A DNA stretch of 10,011 nt from CAIPAT01 sp041665605. GTDB taxonomy: Bacteria > Verrucomicrobiota > Lentisphaeria > Victivallales > Victivallaceae. Both the position numbers and the translations under genes were made by a program. Positions 7,696 to 10,011 of the stretch are shown here, in pieces. A model generated the notes under the pieces. That model worked only from the letters and a program-made list of their open reading frames with translations. It was not told the DNA's origin and ran no database searches. Location of the stretch: positions 1-10,011 of the forward strand of contig JBAYIO010000144.1 in NCBI GenBank assembly GCA_041665605.1, read 5' to 3'. The stretch's first letter is position 1. Every line of letters begins with the position of its first letter.

Positions 7696-7746
7696 CTGAC
7701 GTAGTTTAAACTGAGCAGACGTCAGTTACCGGAACATAATGTCTGC
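7696..7746 (-). other. Overlapping inverted repeats with alternative pairings
   Basis: In transcript order, GCAGAC (7746-7741) is complementary to GTCTGC (7720-7715). CTGACGT (7725-7719) is complementary to ACGTCAG (7702-7696). The middle strands overlap at 7719-7720, so only one full hairpin can form at a time. A perfect 10-bp palindrome AGTTTAAACT (7703-7712) sits in the second loop. The element lies just after the stop of the pilin-like gene and before the LamG/GH-like gene, and no U tract follows. Confidence 0.4.
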
Positions 7747-7758
7747 CCCGTTCAACTT

Positions 7759-8547
7759 TTAGTTGCTGCCCCAGGTTGCAGTCCGATATCTCGGATTCCA
7801 GAATTGACGCCTGGCATCACCCAGCGGATCTGATCCGCTGTTTAACTGTCCGGTGAATTTCCACGAGGCGCGGGGCTCGGACGAAGCATGACCATCGACC
7901 CAGACAATATTCGCGTTGTTGCTGTGACGATCATTAAGTTGAGCCATGGTAGGGGCGCTTATCGGATTATTGGAGCCCAGGGCAGCCCAGGTTATGCCTG
8001 CCTGCGGGTTTGAAGGTATCCAATTATCTCCAAGCATGATCTTACTGCTGGGGTTGCGGGTCATAGTATTTTTTAAATAAACCGGCGTATTCATTTGGTC
8101 TGCGCCAATATAATCGGCATTATAGCCGTAAGTAAGATAATAGTATCTGTACCAGTTCTTGGGATTCAGCTCAACACGATTTCCTCCAATAATATAATCG
8201 CTGGAAAAAACCATTTGCGCAGACGGACACAAAAGCATTTTTGCATCGGGCAGATACTTAAACATTACCTGGCCTGCCGCCCATGGGAATTCGCCGGCAT
8301 ATGTTGCCGAACTGCGGAATCGCCATGGCATGTAAAAACCGCTATAGTCATCCTGATAGGTGAACATTCCCAGATTCATCTGTTTAAGATTGTTCAAACA
8401 TGCTGACTGACGTCCTTTTTCCCGGGCTTTGCTCAGCGCCGGCAGCAGCATGGAGGCGAGGATCGCGATGATGGCGATCACGACGAGGAGCTCGATAAGC
8501 GTAAAAACTTTTACTTTTCCAGCGGAACTGCGGTTTCTTCTTTTCAT
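7759..8547 (-). CDS. Prepilin-like H-X9-DG (DUF1559-type) protein
   Basis: This 262-residue protein has a type IV pilin/type II pseudopilin-like N-terminus: a basic leader (residues 1-14), then FTLIELLVVIAIIAILASML with the conserved Glu five residues after the predicted cleavage point (F15, E19). The helix continues into ALSKAREKGRQSACLNNLKQM, the usual DUF1559-style junction. Residues 208-219 contain H-X9-DG (H208, D218, G219), the mark of the prepilin-type H-X9-DG processing-associated domain (TIGR04294). The residue before F15 is Val, not the Gly usual for prepilin peptidase. It is membrane-anchored by the N-terminal helix, with a globular part outside. AAGGGGG lies five bases upstream, inside the 14-nt gap after the regulator gene, so the two are cotranscribed. 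Such proteins are abundant in PVC bacteria and often lie beside degradative genes; their job is unknown, and a surface-scaffold role is only a guess. Confidence 0.95.
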   Translation of the reverse strand: MKRRNRSSAGKVKVFTLIELLVVIAIIAILASMLLPALSKAREKGRQSACLNNLKQMNLGMFTYQDDYSGFYMPWRFRSSATYAGEFPWAAGQVMFKYLPDAKMLLCPSAQMVFSSDYIIGGNRVELNPKNWYRYYYLTYGYNADYIGADQMNTPVYLKNTMTRNPSSKIMLGDNWIPSNPQAGITWAALGSNNPISAPTMAQLNDRHSNNANIVWVDGHASSEPRASWKFTGQLNSGSDPLGDARRQFWNPRYRTATWGSN

Positions 8548-8561
8548 GATAACCCCCTTTA

Positions 8562-9689
8562 TTAGGTTGATTTTTGTATGATTAATTTGGCGGAAACACT
8601 TTCATGCCGGGGTGTCCGGTTGCCGGTGCGGATTGCGTCAATCACCATCCGGCAGGCGGTCCGGCCGATATTGAAGTGGTCAATCTTGCAGTGGGTAAAT
8701 TCCGGCAGCAGATTATTGAACGTCATCCCGGATGCATAACCGAACGCACCGACATTTTTGCCTAAGATAATATTATTCTCCATGCAGTATTTGTACAGCA
8801 GCGGCACCCCTTCGGTGTAGACGCAGAAAATCGCGTCCTTCCGGCTGGTCATATCCCAGCCGGAACCGGCAATAAACTTGCTCAGACCATTAATATCCGG
8901 CCTGTTCGCACGATAAATCCATGCCGGATCCGCTTCGATGCCGTGACTGGCGGCGGCGGCGCGCATGGCGCTAAGTTTACTAATCTCCTGTTCATTATCA
9001 ACAGGAATGCGTTGTGAGGTAATTATGTCCAGGACGCGAAGCCTGCGATAGCCGTTTGCCGCCAGATGCGCGGCCAGCGCGTTAAATACTGTTGCATATT
9101 CACTGAACACCGTTGAAAAGGTCGCTGAATCATTTTTCCTCGAGATAATATTCACACAGTATTTGTTGTCACTGATAAGGGCCTGCCGCAGTCCTGACAA
9201 TTGATAGCCGATTAAAATCGCGCCGTCAAATTCTTCCATGCGGCGGCTCTGACGACGAATCTGAATTGCCTTGTCGGTATCTTCAAAATGCTGAAATGCA
9301 ATTTCCGCCTGCTGTTCTTTCGCCTCCGTTACCATGCCGCGGTACACTTCCGAGACCGCTCCCCAGTTTTCCATGGAGCCTATCGCGTCCGGCGAAAGCG
9401 ACGCTTCCGGGAACGGGAAAATAATCCGGACGGTGCTCAGTTCGTGATTCACATCTTCGGCGATAAAGGTGCCTTTGGCGGGAACGCGTTCAATGTAATT
9501 CTGCTTCTCCAGCAGATCCAGCGCCTCGATGATTGTACCCCGGCTGGCTCCGAACTGCTCGGCCAGCATTCTCTCGCCGGGCATTCTCTTGCCGGGCCTG
9601 AAAACTCCGCGCCTGATTTCTTTAATCAGTTTTTCGCTGACCTGCACAGACAGCGCAGTCTTGCTTTCTTTGTCAATTACTTCCTGCAT
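8562..9689 (-). CDS. GntR-type winged-helix regulator with LacI-like ligand-binding domain
   Basis: This 375-residue transcription factor has two parts. Residues 8-78 are a GntR winged helix: VSEKLIKEIRRGVFRPGKRMPGERMLAEQFGASRGTI..ALDLLEKQNYIERVPAKGTFI, with the recognition helix at about 47-63 and the wing ending in GTFI. Residues 88-375 look like a periplasmic-binding-protein/LacI fold (FDGAILIGYQLSG at about 165-177, KDAIFCVYTEGVPLLYKYC, GKNVGAFGY, and a closing NIGRTACRMVIDAI). This arrangement, known from AraR-type regulators, usually binds a sugar that releases the protein from DNA. ATG at 9689 is preferred to a TTG at 9692 because AAGGGA lies seven bases before it. The gene heads the cluster. 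Its promoter carries a perfect palindrome next to the predicted start point, so autoregulation is likely; the ligand is unknown. Confidence 0.96.
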   Translation of the reverse strand: MQEVIDKESKTALSVQVSEKLIKEIRRGVFRPGKRMPGERMLAEQFGASRGTIIEALDLLEKQNYIERVPAKGTFIAEDVNHELSTVRIIFPFPEASLSPDAIGSMENWGAVSEVYRGMVTEAKEQQAEIAFQHFEDTDKAIQIRRQSRRMEEFDGAILIGYQLSGLRQALISDNKYCVNIISRKNDSATFSTVFSEYATVFNALAAHLAANGYRRLRVLDIITSQRIPVDNEQEISKLSAMRAAAASHGIEADPAWIYRANRPDINGLSKFIAGSGWDMTSRKDAIFCVYTEGVPLLYKYCMENNIILGKNVGAFGYASGMTFNNLLPEFTHCKIDHFNIGRTACRMVIDAIRTGNRTPRHESVSAKLIIQKST

Positions 9690-9696
9690 CAATTAT

Positions 9697-9702
9697 TCCC
9701 TT
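9697..9702 (-). promoter_or_regulatory. Ribosome binding site of the regulator gene
   Basis: AAGGGA on the minus strand lies seven bases before ATG at 9689, favouring ATG over the adjacent in-frame TTG at 9692. Confidence 0.7.
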
Positions 9703-9709
9703 ATTTTGC

Positions 9710-9736
9710 AACTGGATCAAACTGGACTAGTCCAGT
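9710..9736. promoter_or_regulatory. Probable operator: 16-bp perfect palindrome plus a phased half-site
   Basis: ACTGGACTAGTCCAGT at 9721-9736 is a perfect palindrome. A further AACTGGA at 9710-9716 repeats the 9720-9726 copy exactly 10 bases away, one helical turn. The palindrome begins 7 bases after the -10 element of the regulator promoter, so it overlaps or directly follows the start point. A bound dimer would block transcription. The likely binder is the GntR-type protein encoded just downstream. I saw no second copy of the full palindrome in the window. Confidence 0.7.
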
Positions 9737-9743
9737 AATTAAT

Positions 9744-9772
9744 AGTATAACTGATGTTTCGAAATTTGTCAA
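9744..9772 (-). promoter_or_regulatory. Sigma70-type promoter of the regulator gene cluster
   Basis: On the minus strand TTGACA (9772-9767), a 17-nt spacer and TATACT (9749-9744) match the housekeeping consensus at 11 of 12 positions. Transcription would begin near 9737, giving a leader of nearly 50 nt before ATG at 9689. It is the best promoter in the window and probably drives at least the regulator and the pilin-like gene. Confidence 0.8.
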
Positions 9773-9830
9773 TAGTTTTTGGTGTTTTTATTTTAAAATT
9801 ATATGTTTTGAAGCAGATTTTCACAATCAA

Positions 9831-9852
9831 ACAGGACTGTCACATGACAGGA
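9831..9852. promoter_or_regulatory. Second inverted repeat in the divergent control region
   Basis: CTGTCA-CA-TGACAG (9837-9850) is a 6-bp inverted repeat, flanked by a direct repeat ACAGGA (9831-9836 and 9847-9852). It lies between the leftward promoter at 9744-9772 and the rightward promoter at 9932-9959, where an activator or repressor could act on either side. It is unlike the 9721-9736 palindrome, so a different protein may bind it. Confidence 0.35.
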
Positions 9853-9931
9853 GCGTAATTAATCCTTATTCAATTTAAGATAATTGTATTGGGTGCGCCT
9901 ATAGAATAATGTGAATATATGCAAAACTTTT

Positions 9932-9959
9932 TTGTGTTTCTTAAATTTGCAACTATAAT
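9932..9959 (+). promoter_or_regulatory. Probable divergent promoter for a gene beyond the right edge
   Basis: On the plus strand TTGTGT (9932-9937), a 16-nt spacer and TATAAT (9954-9959, perfect -10) form a plausible sigma70 promoter in AT-rich DNA. The -10 is strong and the -35 weak. The ribosome binding site at 10006-10011 lies downstream in the right direction. Confidence 0.55.
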
Positions 9960-10005
9960 ATGATGTAAAATATATTGTAATTCCTTTTTTAATAAATCAA
10001 AAATT

Positions 10006-10011
10006 AAGGAG
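10006..10011 (+). promoter_or_regulatory. Ribosome binding site of a divergent gene starting just outside the window
   Basis: AAGGAG, a full Shine-Dalgarno match, is the last six bases of the window, preceded by AT-rich sequence without a long plus-strand frame. A start codon is expected within about ten bases of the edge. Confidence 0.55.

Larger units (their letters stand above)
9690..10011. other. 322-nt intergenic control region
   Basis: No gene lies here. It holds the leftward promoter, its palindromic operator, a second inverted repeat, the rightward promoter and a terminal ribosome binding site. Two 9-mers recur: TTTGCAACT (9705-9713 and 9946-9954) and GTAATTAAT (9735-9743 and 9855-9863). 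The DNA is markedly more AT-rich than the genes. Confidence 0.75.

Noticed and set aside
9288..9878. Plus-strand frame of 196 codons crossing the regulator start
   Set aside because: It overlaps the well-supported regulator gene, its promoter and operator; the protein has no motif.
1..10011. tRNA, rRNA, CRISPR arrays, insertion sequences, prophage genes
   Set aside because: No cloverleaf or rRNA-like segment, no regularly spaced repeats, and no transposase, integrase or phage protein was seen in any frame.

Overview
The window is a compact locus from a bacterium that is most likely a member of Lentisphaerota (Victivallis-like), or at least of the wider PVC group. Three things point there: a DUF1559-type pilin-like protein with the FTLIELLVVIAIIAILASMLLPAL leader and an H-X9-DG motif, a GntR/LacI chimeric regulator beside secreted degradative enzymes, and a TIGR03790-type protein. 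Taxonomy is inferred from protein style only, since no marker gene is present.

All six genes lie on the minus strand, so the transcriptional order runs from high to low coordinates. First comes a GntR-type winged-helix regulator fused to a LacI-like sugar-sensing domain (9689 to 8562). After 14 nt follows a prepilin-like H-X9-DG protein (8547 to 7759). After a 145-nt leader with possible RNA structure comes a 1042-residue secreted protein with a LamG-like N-terminal domain and a C-terminal half resembling DUF6067/GH123-type glycoside hydrolases (7613 to 4485). Next are a cytoplasmic acetyl-xylan-esterase-like alpha/beta hydrolase (4458 to 3403) and a secreted beta-sandwich-like protein of unknown function (3379 to 2540). 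After a 193-nt structured spacer comes a secreted TIGR03790-like protein with a long propeller-like extension, which runs off the left edge (2346 to beyond 1).

The control region lies at 9690-10011. The regulator has a near-consensus sigma70-type promoter (TTGACA, 17 nt, TATACT), and a perfect 16-bp palindrome sits immediately downstream of the predicted start point. This is the expected layout for autorepression. A plus-strand promoter and an AAGGAG ribosome binding site end exactly at the right edge, so a divergent gene probably starts just outside the window.

Working model (inference): the regulator senses a glycan-derived ligand and controls itself and the downstream genes. The secreted LamG/GH-like protein, the beta-sandwich protein and the TIGR03790 protein act on or bind an external polymer. 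The esterase-like protein, which lacks a signal peptide, would deacylate imported products. No transporter, SusC/SusD pair, sulfatase, mobile element, RNA gene or CRISPR array is visible.
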